Assembly (NCBI GenBank): GCA_015179045.1
Contig: WHUZ01000151.1
Location: 1 to 64,000 of the forward strand
Length of the DNA: 64,000 bases
Reading direction: 5' to 3'
DNA from: Kalaharituber pfeilii
Taxonomy: Eukaryota; Ascomycota; Pezizomycetes; Pezizales; Pezizaceae
A program made the translations under genes and the position numbers. Shown in pieces: positions 49,871-60,229 of the stretch. The notes beneath the pieces are model-generated. The model saw only the letters and a program-made list of their open reading frames with translations, was not told the DNA's origin and did not search any database. Position 1 is the first letter of the stretch. Each line of letters starts with the position of its first letter.

Positions 49871-52401
49871 TTACCACTTCGTTTTATCTGGTACTCGTCT
49901 ATGTCCTTTATATATGTGTGAATGAAACTCTTTAGTTCCATAAGTTAATCCCTCACTATATGCATCAATTGTACGTAAACAATGATGATAAAAGCGATTA
50001 ATAGATGTAGAAGAAACAGAATGTAAAGCCAAAGGAAGGGTATCTGGTAAACCATCAAATGAATAAGAACAGTTTTCTCGCAAATAATACTTAACAGAAC
50101 ACCAATAACGTTCAATAAAATTAAGTTCACAATGAAATTTGGGATAAAAAATTACCTGTTGACCAGCAGCTTCTAATTCTTCTTCTAACCGACCTTTTTG
50201 CTGTATAAAGTCAGGTTGCTGAGAAAGTAAAGTTCGTGCACAACAACCTCCGATAAGATCTGGCTTACAGCCAGGACGATCATGAGAAGTTGGACATTTA
50301 AGAAGAAAAGCAAACCCATCTGACCGATAATTTTTCCAAAGTCCTCTTTCTTCCAGCACTTGACGAATACCTTTTGGCTTTCCTCGCAGTAAAGCATCAG
50401 GATAATTCATTGGAAATACCATAGCTTGAGGTATTTGTTTTGCATGAATAAATCCTTCACGCATTAATGGTTGTTCTCCACCGGGATTAAGATTCATTCA
50501 TGCTGCTACAAGTGCATCCGGAGCAAATGAGCAATGATTTGAAGCATTATCAAAGGCAAATAATGCTTGACAGTTTGGGAATGCATACCGGAAGATAGGT
50601 AATGCTGTTCGAATTGTATGCTCAACCATTTTATCACCTGTCCAATAGCTCTCCTTTCCATATTCTAAGAATTCAAGTGCTTCACGAACAGGTTTGCCGG
50701 TTGCTGAATTTGTTGGCCACATAGGATTGCGTACAAGCTCATCATCTGAAATATGATCAGGAACACATAGAATTCCACCCGGAGTAAGAAAGCCAGAAAC
50801 CATAATACCTTTACCTTTACCTTTAGGTCGTAATGGTTGTTTTCCATCTTTCATCCAGATTTTACGCTTGCCATCATTAGCATTAAATGTGGACTCATCA
50901 TGCGTAATTAAAACTAATGGTTTTTCTCCATTACGGAGGACACTAGCCGGTGGCATATCATATGACCCATCTTCTTTGAAAATCACAAAGCGGCGTTGAG
51001 CATCCTTCCATTGGGGTAAAAAAATCGAATTTCGATAAGTAATCACATCCTCTCGCTCATGTCCATCAATATAAACTGACTTTGTAACAGTATTATATTG
51101 AAATCCCATTCTTCTTAGCCATCGCCGAGCAGTTCTAGCTCTTATACGAAGTGTACGAGTAGAGACCGAAGAGTTTCGCTCCGTATTACTCTCACAATTT
51201 TCTATAGCATTTTCTGTTATAACCGAGACTGCACGCTGTGAATTTAAGTATTCACCAACTGCTTTAGCTAACCCATAGGCCGTGATTTCTGTTATTTAAG
51301 TTTAGCCTTACTTTTACTACTTCAAGTTAATTTATTTAATACTTACTTTCACCAGTACCACTCAGCCATTCCCGTACTGCCAATTGAACCCCCTCATCAT
51401 AAACCATGATTTTACTTTACTAAAGCAGCCTCGCTGTCCCTCCGGTATAATCCGATTCTGTATTGTATATATTAACTGAAGAAATTGGTATCTATTTGGC
51501 TATACTATACCTTTTTCCATTGCAATTCCCAAGTAATAACTTTTCTTGCAAAATATTTCCCTCTACCATAGCCTCGTGCAACAGCAAAAGCCATCTCTTC
51601 TCGCGTCTCAGAGGGTTTCCGTGACTGACAGGTATGAAGAAAAGTAAGTACTGCCCTATGCCGCATTAAATTCTGCCCCTCAAGCTTTGTTTTCTTTGAC
51701 TGCAGCTTTTTCTCAAGATCCTTAATGGCTTGCATATTATCCGAATCCAATATAGCCTCTGCTTCACTGGCAGTAGAAGAGTCAGAGTCAGCCTCAGGTA
51801 TTGACTGTGCCTTATCAAAGTAGTATTTAATACTACGAGATCCATTAGCTGCTGCTGCCAATTCTGCTGCTGCCAGTCGTTTTCTTTGTTGGTGCCTTTC
51901 ACTATATTTAGAACTTCGCTGGTATCGAACATGTCTTGATGAGTCCCCTCTAGATGACATCAAGAGTTTGAATATATCTTGATTAAATTCATCATTCTCA
52001 GGCTCATCCTCAGTGAATTCACAATCTTCTTCTGAACTAGAGTCAAACTCTTCCCAATGAACTGCTGTTGGCTCCTCTCGCTCTCCCGGTCTCCATATAC
52101 CCTCCTCACTTTCGTCACCTGAGTAGGTTAGGAACCGGAGAATTAGCCGAGAGTAGAGAAGGGAGGATCCTTTCAGTTATTTCCTATTGTTTCCTTATCT
52201 TCCATATTTCCACATGTAACTAAACATCGCCATAGCCCATAGGGCGGCATGCGATTAATGAAATAAAAAAAAAAAAAAAAAAAAACTTTCGTCACCTAGA
52301 AGCGCTCTTAGTTCTGCTGCCTGCTGTACTTCTTCTCGCCGCGCTCGCTTTGCCTGTATAAGTCTTTCCAATTGCCGTGCTCGCTTGCTTTTTGTATACA
52401 T
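49871..52401 (-). pseudogene. DDE transposase gene with two introns, broken
   Basis: Exon 1 starts MYTKSKRARQLERLIQAKRA at 52401, is split by a LINE tail (52121-52284), and continues EGIWRPGEREEPTAVHWEEFD to WELQWKK. Intron 51458-51510 (GTATAG..ACAG) and intron 51289-51346 (GTAAGT..ACAG; joins GE to KITAYGLAKAVGEYL in frame) follow. Between them a 1-nt shift separates KVKSWF from DEGVQLAVREWL. Main exon: RARRWLRRMGFQY, ITHDESTFNANDG (Asp), GIMVSGFLTPGG, FAFDNASNHCSFAPDAL (Asp), LNFIERYWCSVKYYLREN (Glu). An in-frame TGA at 50498-50500 splits APDALVAA from MNLNPGGEQPL. The family is widespread in fungal genomes; I do not name its superfamily. Termini of the transposon were not found. Confidence 0.82.
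52121..52284 (+). mobile_element. LINE-A tail inserted in the transposase exon
   Basis: 164 bp flanked by ACTTTCGTCACCT (52108-52120 and 52285-52297). Contains UTR, hairpin 52226-52255 (ATCGC/GCGAT, GCCC/GGGC around ATA) and poly-A. Removing it restores the exon frame LLGDESEEGIWRPGE. Confidence 0.95.
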
Positions 52402-52990
52402 AGGAAGAGTCTATATATGATATACTTATTATATATATAATGCACAATTATATATATATACATGGTAAGCTTGTTTCTGCACGAATTACTAGATTCCTAT
52501 ATTCTTGACAGGCGTATTTCTGATATACCTAATATATCTAAAATGCCCAATTTGACATACATATAGTAAGTCTCTTTTCAATGTATTCAAATATATATTA
52601 AATACTTGAGGTGATTTGAGAGGCGACGCTGGCCGCCTTGTCCGGAGAGGAAATCAGTCAGCATAAACTGGATTACACACACGTCGCGGGAAAAAGGAAG
52701 TAGAACGAGCGGAGTACAGGAAGCAGCCTATCTTCTTATTCTTGTTCCTGGGTCTCTATCGATAACGGAAGCATTGAGCCGCGATAGCTCCACAATAGCT
52801 CCGCAAATACCAACCTGGGGAAGCTCAACGGTGAACAGGGGTTGACATGCCCAGGTAAGCACCGAGTAGGTGATCGACTTACCCAGGGATGGGGATCGAT
52901 TAACTTAAGCATTGGGGTATATTCACCAATCCTAGTACTTTGATTTTATTAATTCTTTGTTATAGTTGGCACTTGCCAATAAATTCAAGT
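52402..52990. other. No gene recognised; AT-rich
   Basis: Starts with an alternating TATA tract (52410-52460) upstream of the transposase start, then unannotated sequence. The other terminus of the transposon should lie here, but no convincing inverted repeat was found. Confidence 0.4.
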
Positions 52991-52994
52991 ACTA

Positions 52995-53345
52995 GAGTGG
53001 GTGCAGTAGCAGCAGTGGTCGCAGTAGCAGCAGTGGGCGCAGTAGCAGCAGTGGGACTGGTGGAGCGGTGGGAGCGGTGGGAGCGGTAGCAGCGGTAGGA
53101 GCGGTGGAAGCGGTGGGAGCAGTGGAAGCGGTTGGAGCGGCGGTAGCAGTGGGAGTGGTGGGAGTGGTGAGAGTGATAGGAGCGGTGGAGTGGTTAGGAG
53201 CAGTGGGAGTGGTGGGAGTGGTAGGAGCGGTGGGAGTGGTGGGAGTGGTGGGAGTGGTAGGAGCGGTGGTGGGAGTGGTGGGAGTGGTAGGAGCGGTGGG
53301 AGTGGTGGGAGCGGTAGAGTCGTGGGAGAACGATGGAGCAGTAGG
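52995..53345 (+). repeat. 9-bp minisatellite (GTGGGAGCG / GTGGGAGTG)
   Basis: About 38 units. Frames read (V-G-A)n, (S-G-G)n or on the other strand Pro/Leu-rich; all are consequences of the repeat. Confidence 0.9.
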
Positions 53346-53867
53346 GGGTGGAAGAATACTTCAAACTGTCGCTGCAAACTATGAGAAGAATGTGCATGTA
53401 CCCCATGTACCCACCCCATGTACCCATGTAAATAGTGTGCTTAGTCATCGAACCAAATGTCGCCCCTACTCCGCGTACAGATGTCCCCAACCATATGTCC
53501 TGATGCCTCACTAACTATGCCTGGCATTAGGCCCAGCATCCTGATGCCTTCGCCCAATGTCCTGGCACTACCGTCTGCCCTTGCTATATCGGACCCGCTA
53601 TAACGGAAACCTTGTTATATGCATGCTGGATGGCCTCTGCCTGCGACATCCAATCCTTATACAAATCACCCTTACTATACCGTATACACTAATACTAATA
53701 CACCTTAAACTACCCCACTTCACACTTGGCTGCCATCACTGCTGCTACAACTGCTGCCACTGCTTCTGCTATTGCCGCTGCTACCGCTGCTACCATCACT
53801 TGCTACAATGTTGTTTAAGCAATGGAAGCTGGGCTTCTTTTTCTACGTACTATCATTTCTGGCTAAG

Positions 53868-54238
53868 TGTAACGGATCTGGTAACAGGGAGTTATGGTGG
53901 AGTGCACCTACTAGACAGAAAAATAAGTATTTGGACAGGGGATAGATGCATATTATGCGCTGTGCGGTATTCGGCATATTTTGGTATGCTTGGCGGTAAA
54001 ACAGGCCCAAATTCATTATGTCAGCTGTCCAAATTTCATCACGTCAGCTGTCCAAATACTTTCTTACATAATGAATTTGGACACCCTATTACGAAATTTG
54101 GACTATCTTATGGCTATCACCAGCCAAGCATACGAAAATATGGTAGTTTCTGCCGAATACTGCATGGGGCATAAATATGCATTTATCCCCTGTCCAAATA
54201 CTTATTTTTCTGTCTAGTAGAAGGGACCACTTGTTACA
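53868..54238 (+). mobile_element. Possible LTR remnant split by a MITE
   Basis: TGTAACGGATCTGGTAACAG resembles the start of the LTR at 63657, and TTGTTACA closes it at 54238. Only ~60 bp remain outside the MITE. Weak. Confidence 0.3.
53911..54217. mobile_element. Foldback MITE, complete copy, 307 bp
   Basis: Ends CTAGACAGAAAAATAAGTA and complement, with TA on both sides (53909-53910, 54218-54219). Arms of ~90 bp are imperfectly inverted and the centre is itself palindromic (AAATTCATTATGT..ACATAATGAATTT). Confidence 0.88.
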
Positions 54239-54261
54239 TTCGGTCGCGCGCTGACTAACAC

Positions 54262-54320
54262 GCTTTTTTTTTTTTTTTTTTTTTTTTTGGTTTTGTTAGG
54301 TTGGGGGGGGGGGGGGGGGT
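54262..54320. repeat. Homopolymer tract, T then G
   Basis: T(~25)GGTTTTGTTAGGTT G(~17). May mark the end of a LINE-like insertion, but no hairpin is adjacent. Confidence 0.8.
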
Positions 54321-56340
54321 ACCCTACACACAGGCTCCCAGTTGGCCTCAGTCCGCTTTCTGGCCTCGGCCACAATACACTCACATTTGGCATCTCATCT
54401 TTGCAATCGAGAGATTGGACAACCTGGAGCTCGTGGGCATTTGGTATTATTCTATCAGTGTTTTATTGTGAGCTAAACTCTAATGAAATTTTTTGGGGCA
54501 GCTGCAAAATGCTATACTAATGATCATTGTGAGTATAACTTCGAAGCATTATGATTGACAATTCCATGCAGCCTTGAGTCTGTTTGCGATATGGCAATCA
54601 TTTTGTATAAATGTTTACCTATTATGCATGCATATCGCTATGGTAGTGACAAAGGAATATGTGAATCTTTTCCAAATAGAGTAAGGATTTCCTGTACTAG
54701 TACTGATCTAGCATTCTTGGCACGTTGCTCTCCCATACAAAGTGCCTCCTTTTCAATCTGCTTCTACATACTCATTAATTTTTTTTTTGTTTTTTGATAG
54801 AGGACATTAAAATGTAGAGCAGACAAAATACTACGTATTAATGTCCTTTAGGTTTCAATCAGATGTGGTTTGATAATATAGTAGCATTTCAAATATTGCA
54901 TAGTGAAGGGGTGGCGTACAATTTTGTCTAGGTACTGTACTAATGCATGTGCCCATATTAGTAATGATTCATAAGCATGATGTAGTGTAGATCCGTAGAT
55001 CTTAAACACTATGATACCCGATTATCCGAAGTGAATTCTGCACGGGTGATTAGTCCGCTCAGTCTTACAGTCATTCAGAGTAAGAGTCTCCACTGATAGT
55101 GTAAGTCACAAGAATTTTAGCACTTTAATGTAGAGATTAAGCTTAATGCAGTTGGAATAGTCAAGAATTGAAAGCGCCTAGGTGGAACATTGTGATAACT
55201 TGGGTGATTTCGAAGAATGTTGCGGCAACATGAGGGGGATTGCAAATTTATACTATATAAAGATACATTATTTAGTATGGTGCCAAATATACATAGTTAA
55301 TAGCTTGTAAAATAGTTAGTGTCGAGGTTTCCACTATCGTGCAGTGGTTAATCTGCACGGTGGTTAACGGTTTGTATAGTGCTGTTTTACCTCGCCTTGG
55401 CAAACTGGGAGGCTGTTCTGCCCTCAATGACAAGGTTGCTATAGTGTAACGCTGAATGCAAGGGTCCCGTAAAAAAAGAAAGTAAAGAGAAGAACAGGAA
55501 ACGTCGTTGCATGAAAATATTACCCCCACTTGTAGTAGTCTATTATCAAATTCCCACACACACATACAGTACATACTTCGTACTCGACTACATCCCTCCA
55601 TGTAATCGGGAGACCAGTCTATGATTTTCTGTTGCACAAAATAAACGAAGTAATGAGAATTTGACAAACCCCAAACTGTACTAAGCGCGCTATTAGCAAG
55701 TACCCATGCAAAGACGTAGCCCATCAGAACCACGCAAAGCTTAGTCGTGTCCTGATTGTCCCGATTTGTGTCGCCACTCGATCACTAAGTGGGCCGATTC
55801 CCATATTATTCTGGCAGCCAGAGCGCTCTCTGTATCCATTTCCTTCCATGTATGGTGTTCATATAAAGTAGATTTCGATGTCCATTATGGCAACATGGCC
55901 AAGATCCACTAATGCAAGTGTAGGCGTGTCTCACCAAAAAATTTTTGGAATTGTATGGGAAGCCCCTGAAGCTGCAGCCGCAGCCGCAGCGACGGTTTCC
56001 ACTTCCGCTCTCTTTTTCTCGTTGTTAGCAGCAGCTTGAGAAGCAAGTAAACAAGCTCTTCTTTCTTAGTGGGGGGGCATTCTGATTTCGCAATGGATGA
56101 ATTCGAAACCATCCAGTAATTACCCTATTATTGGATATGTTAGTTCATACTCTAGTTGCGGGGAAGCAGAATATACTCACCGTGGAAAATTTAATTTGAG
56201 CTGTCCGATTTCAAAAAGTGGAGGTATGAGGCGCTGAATTGAATTTGTGCAAAAAGAGCGACGGGGCAAATGTGCAGGATGCTCACGGGGCGGCCATTTT
56301 CGGTATATTAGTCAGCAAGACAACGAATGTTACAGGTGAT
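54321..56340. other. No gene recognised, ~2 kb
   Basis: Open frames here (for example 55272-55733 minus) show no domain, no repeats and no splice context. It may be unique intergenic DNA, one of the few such stretches in the window. Confidence 0.4.
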
Positions 56341-56384
56341 CGCTTCTACATGAACATCCACAAAGTTGGAGACAGCTTTATACT

Positions 56385-57180
56385 GGGATGGTAAGAGAGG
56401 TGGTTATGTGGGGGGCTGAAATAGGATGGAGACGACAGATGTGGAGGAAAGAGTCCAGTATGTACCAGATGCTGAAAAAGTGCACAGGGGCAGTACATCT
56501 CAACAGGAAACGGAGTAGCGGGGGGGGGGAACCGCCTGGGGTAGCTTCTAAGCAAGATTTGTCGCAAGGAGCCTAGGAGACCGGGAACATGTGGACGCGA
56601 GACTTTAGGGGACAAGGAGAAGAGATAGAAAAGGAGAAAGACTGGGAAGACTTAAGTTTAGTGAGGGAGGAAACAGAGGAGAATGATGGTTTCGAACCAG
56701 TAGCAGCAAGAATGCAAAGTATGGTAAGTTATGCATTCCCGAAGGAACAGAGAAAGATGAGCTGGGGAGGCAGATGTACGAAGGAGGAAATAGAAGAAGT
56801 ATCATAGAGGGGGAGGGAAGGAAAGGAGGAGGCAGAGTGGGAAAACTCGGTAGAATGGGCCACGAAGGGGATGGCAAGGATTGGAGTAGAGACGAGAAAG
56901 GGAGGGTAGGAGGAGGATACTGGAGATGGGAGGGAGGGGGGGGTGAAGGCATGGGGGAGGGTGCTACCGTATGGGGGTGGGAGATCAAGGGGATAAGAAA
57001 AAGGTATTGAGATCGCGGCGGGGATCCAAAAAGCGGGGAAGAGAGGAAAGAGCGAGGACAGAGGGCTTGAAGGCGGTGGTGTGATGGATGAGATTGCGAA
57101 ATGGGTTATTATAAGGCTAACATGAGCAAAGAAGGCGAGCAGACTGTGGAGCACGTGGCGTTCGAATGACATGACAGCAA
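56385..57180 (+). pseudogene. Decayed LINE-B-like RNase H region
   Basis: Matches LINE-B1 at low similarity: DFRGQGEEIEKEKDWEDLSLVREETEENDGFEPVAARM against the B1 stretch RDWRDFSLSYATDKNDGFESVAGKI, then SWGGRC..EIEEV, and ATVWGWEIKGIRK against ATVWDGEVSGMRG. Frames broken, purine-rich. No tail seen. Confidence 0.6.
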
Positions 57181-57187
57181 AAATAAT

Positions 57188-57232
57188 TCAGCGGGGTTAG
57201 TCTCGTAACCAGTTAGTCAGCGTCTGGTTACG
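57188..57232. repeat. Palindrome TAGTCTCGTAACCAG
   Basis: 15-bp perfect arms around TTAGTCAGCGT, next to a GGGGTTACGAGTA end that recurs at 58198-58211 and 62620-62633. Confidence 0.75.
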
Positions 57233-57253
57233 AGACTACAGCGGGGTTACGAG

Positions 57254-57848
57254 TAGGGTGTTCATGTACTCTACTCTAGAATACCCCTTCGAATACCCCC
57301 CCACGCTGCAAGATAATGCATCTATGGGCATGGCGTTGCCAACGGCCAATCAACGTTCTCCTGTTGCATTTTGCCCCCATTGACATGCTGACTAATACAC
57401 CAAAAATGACCGTCCCCCCGCCCATTCGGTAGTTACTGGTGAGATACCCTGGCCCACTAAGAGCAGAGCTTGTTTACCTGTTTCCCAACTCGCGTACCGA
57501 AGCAAAAAGAGAGTAGCTGATTTGGAAGTGGATACCGTCGGTCCAAGTGGATATTTCTAGACCCCTTTTACATAGTGAAGAGTCTTTGGAGCAGAAGAGT
57601 TGTAGAACAGGCAAAATAGTAAGGGTAAGTCTTCAGAAGTGCTATGCAACGGCATGCATTGCCAAGCTTGCTGTAGTAATGCCAACTGGATGTCAACCAC
57701 ACTCACTTTACGTGAACAGCAGAAGGTGAGAACCGAAAAGATTACTCAGCAAGATTCGGAATATAGAGACTACGTGACTCAGAATACTAGGTGATGACGC
57801 AAACAATGATACCAAATACACGGGAGGTCACCTCGGAAGCATGTCTTA
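57254..57848. other. No gene recognised
   Basis: Includes CACGCTGCAAGATAATGCAT, also found near 58088-58110, a word shared with the small MITE at 62527. No domain-bearing ORF. Confidence 0.4.
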
Positions 57849-57862
57849 CCAAGGAAAGAGGA

Positions 57863-57929
57863 CCCTGCCATGGCTTGGCGCTGTAAGCGGGGTTATGTGA
57901 TTTTAAAAAAAAAAAAAAAAAAAAAAAAA
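57863..57929 (+). mobile_element. Micro-retroposon (LINE-B hairpin plus poly-A)
   Basis: 67 bp flanked by CCAAGGAAAGAGGA (57849-57862 and 57930-57943). Starts exactly CCCTGCCATGGCTTGGCGC. Confidence 0.95.
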
Positions 57930-58445
57930 CCAAGGAAAGAGGATTATTATTGTTAGGTCTACTCGAGTATGTTTACCAGGGCTCCAGGTGGATGCGAAAC
58001 CAAATTAATTCAATCTGTAGAAGATTTCGTATTTAATCACATATAAAATTCTGAAGACTTTGTTCGATTATCCATGTCATATTGCGTTGCACGCTGCAAG
58101 ATAAATGCATATGGCCATGAGCCAATGAGAATTTGAATGGTGTGGTCGACTCCGAGTCAGCTTTCTCCTTTTGCAGCGTGCAATACTGTACTTCAGGGGG
58201 GTTACGAGTAGACTTACTTGGGCCCAGTTATCTAGAGGTTTTTAATATGCTTCTGAAGACTAATGTAAATTTCGCTGAATTTACCCTCTGCATTTTCGGG
58301 TGAGAAATACCCCTATCAGCAGATCGTATCCTATCCAGTACTAGTATTGTCTCACAGGGGACTGACACACGTGGGGGTTCATTAATATCTATAATGTTTC
58401 CCTCCTGCCCATTCTTCATTTCATCTCCCAACTTTTCTACTACCT

Positions 58446-58608
58446 TTCAGACATCGCCATTACTGTTCTAATCCAGACATCGCCATTACTGTTCTAATTC
58501 CGGCATCGCCATTACTGTTCTAATCCAGACATCGCCATTACTGTTCTAATTCAGACATCGCCATAACTGTTCTAATTCAGACATCGCCATCACTGTTCTA
58601 ATTCCTTT
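58446..58608 (+). repeat. 26-bp tandem repeat, six copies
   Basis: AGACATCGCCATTACTGTTC-type unit followed by TAAT(C/T)C. Contains CATCGCCAT, a word also found in the LINE-A tail, perhaps by chance. Confidence 0.9.
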
Positions 58609-58610
58609 GA

Positions 58611-59036
58611 TTTCACCACCCCACTTCCATTGCCTCAAATCCCATCAGGCAATCCGGAGAACCGCTACTAAAGACATTGCTTGACAGCCGCTCAAATGTT
58701 TCGGAAGAACATCATTGTCCGATACTGGACGACAGGCTTGAGGAAGACTATCCCCGTATGGACCATCCATTGTCTGATACTTGCTTGATAGCGATGGAAA
58801 TACTTGTTGCAAACTAAGCCTGAAGATTCGTGGACAATCCAGAAGTGGATTAAAGGAGCGGCGTCCAACGCTATGGATCCTTAGCAGGGGCGTTCCGCTC
58901 GCAAAAATGCGATCTCGCGTGGGAAGGATGTGGGTGAAGAAGGAAAGCGGGAGTCTGGGTCGATTTGTGTTGGTCGATGAAACTGGGCGACTTGAAAACA
59001 AGATTGCTCTTTCATTCAAATTCGAGACATTCAAAT
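58611..59036 (+). other. Unrecognised sequence, possible gene fragment
   Basis: A frame with KMRSRVGRMWVKKES and GRFVLVDETGRLENK runs to the duplicated block at 59037. No family recognised. Confidence 0.3.
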
Positions 59037-59263
59037 TCAAGACATTTCCTCTGTTTCTTCCTCGAATAAATTTTCATTCTATTCCTTCCTTCAATATTCT
59101 TTTGTCTTCTTTTCCGAATTCAATATTCCTTAATGTTCTTTTCCGTATTTCCCTTTACTATATTTGGGCTTACTTCTTATGGTGTGCATTACTCTTTTCG
59201 TCGACCTTCCCCTATCTATACTATATCCATATTACTTTTTCCTCGCCTATTCTATTGAATGAC
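59037..59263 (+). repeat. Repeat shared with the Est1-type gene region and with 59640-59755
   Basis: 59037-59133 matches, in reverse, 60062-60160 inside the putative second intron of the Est1-type gene. 59150-59263 matches 59640-59755 in reverse (TCCATATTACTTTTTCCTCG). Confidence 0.7.
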
Positions 59264-59371
59264 ATGATGACACTACCGTATTTTCGAAGTTCCCTTTAAT
59301 ACTCCTTAATGTTCTTTTCCGTATTTTCCTTTACTACATTGCCCATCCTGTTGCCAGTGGATTAGAAAGCT

Positions 59372-59654
59372 TTGATTCTTCAATACACGCTCCATCATGT
59401 TGATCACGTTTTTACGAAATGGCGTAACCTTCATTTGTCCCCAGGAGCAGCGGTCCCACACCAGGGTGCAGTCCATGAATCAACTCACTCGAATCCCAAT
59501 GGGGATGCGATACCTTTTTGCACAGTCTGCGGTGTTGCAGGTCCTAGAGAACCTCCTCATGTTAAGTCCAGCAAAAAGGGCCCAGCTTCATGATCTATTG
59601 AGGCTCGATTATTTTGCATTGTGGCATAGTGAATTTTGTCAATCAATAGAATAG
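59372..59654 (+). other. Short overlapping ORFs, unrecognised
   Basis: Two frames (59372-59593 and 59397-59654) give CTVCGVAGPREPP and LQVLENLLMLSPAKRAQLHDLL. Neither shows a known domain; either could be a relic. Confidence 0.25.
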
Positions 59655-59755
59655 GCGAGGAAAAAGTAATATGGATATAGTATAGATAGGGGAAGGTCGA
59701 TGAAAAGGGTAATGCACGCCATAAGAAGTAAGCTAAAGGAAAATACTGAGAAGAA

Positions 59756-59880
59756 CTTTTTTTTTTCTTTTTTTGTATATGCGTGCCGCCCTAGGGGCTA
59801 TGGCGATTTAGTTACATAAGAGATAACTAGGAAAATAATAGGTAAACAAAGAGTAGAGGAAGAGAAATAATAGGTAAATG
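59756..59880 (-). mobile_element. LINE-A-like 3' UTR and tail
   Basis: Sense TTATGTAACTAAATCGCCATAG, then CCCCTAGGGCGGCACGC and A-rich sequence. Inner stem GCCC/GGGC kept; outer stem degraded. It sits directly at the 3' end of the Est1-type gene region. Confidence 0.6.
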
Positions 59881-60037
59881 AATAATTGCTGATATAGTCC
59901 GCCGCCCCTTCCAGTTCGTTCATCGTTCCATCTAGTGCAACAATGTCCCGAGTAGGTCTACGTCCCCTTCGTCCCCCTTCGGTGGTCTGAGCAGCGCGTC
60001 CCTGCTTCCGCGCCATTTTGTCTTCCATACCCTGCAT
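59796..60037 (-). other. Candidate third exon of the Est1-type gene
   Basis: Frame MQGMEDKMARKQGRAAQTTEG, then RRGRRPTRDIVALDGTMNELEG resembles a C-terminal exon. It runs without a stop into LINE-A-like UTR (SNYSFTYYFSSSTLC). An acceptor GTGCTCAG precedes it at 60038-60045, but its phase does not match exon 2, so the joint is uncertain. Confidence 0.35.
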
Positions 60038-60229
60038 CTGAGCACGTGGGAAAAGAACATTGAGGATTATTGAATTCGGAAAAGAAGACAAAAAGAATAT
60101 TGAGGGAAAGAATGGAATGAAAATTTATTCGAGAAAGAAACAAAGGAAATGTCTTGAATTTAAATATCTCGAATTTAAATAAAAGAGCAATCTTATTCTC
60201 TCAAGAGGCTCAACCTCTCAAACTGTCAC

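Noticed and set aside
46600..52640. GTCGCCT / AGGCGAC as terminal repeats of the intron-containing transposon
   Set aside because: Seven-base match only and no target duplication; likely chance.
52985..53514. Gly/Val-, Ser/Gly- and Pro/Leu-rich ORFs on both strands
   Set aside because: Direct translation of a 9-bp minisatellite; no flanking coding context.
11456..54217. Inversion of the central segment between the two foldback MITE copies
   Set aside because: Because the termini are inverted repeats, the copy at 11456 is simply in the opposite orientation; reverse-complemented, all parts align collinearly.
55272..55733. 153-aa minus-strand ORF
   Set aside because: No domain, low-complexity Cys/Tyr-rich composition and no homologous copy in the window.
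58446..58608. CRISPR-like array
   Set aside because: Units are contiguous 26-bp tandem copies without unique spacers, and the genome is eukaryotic.
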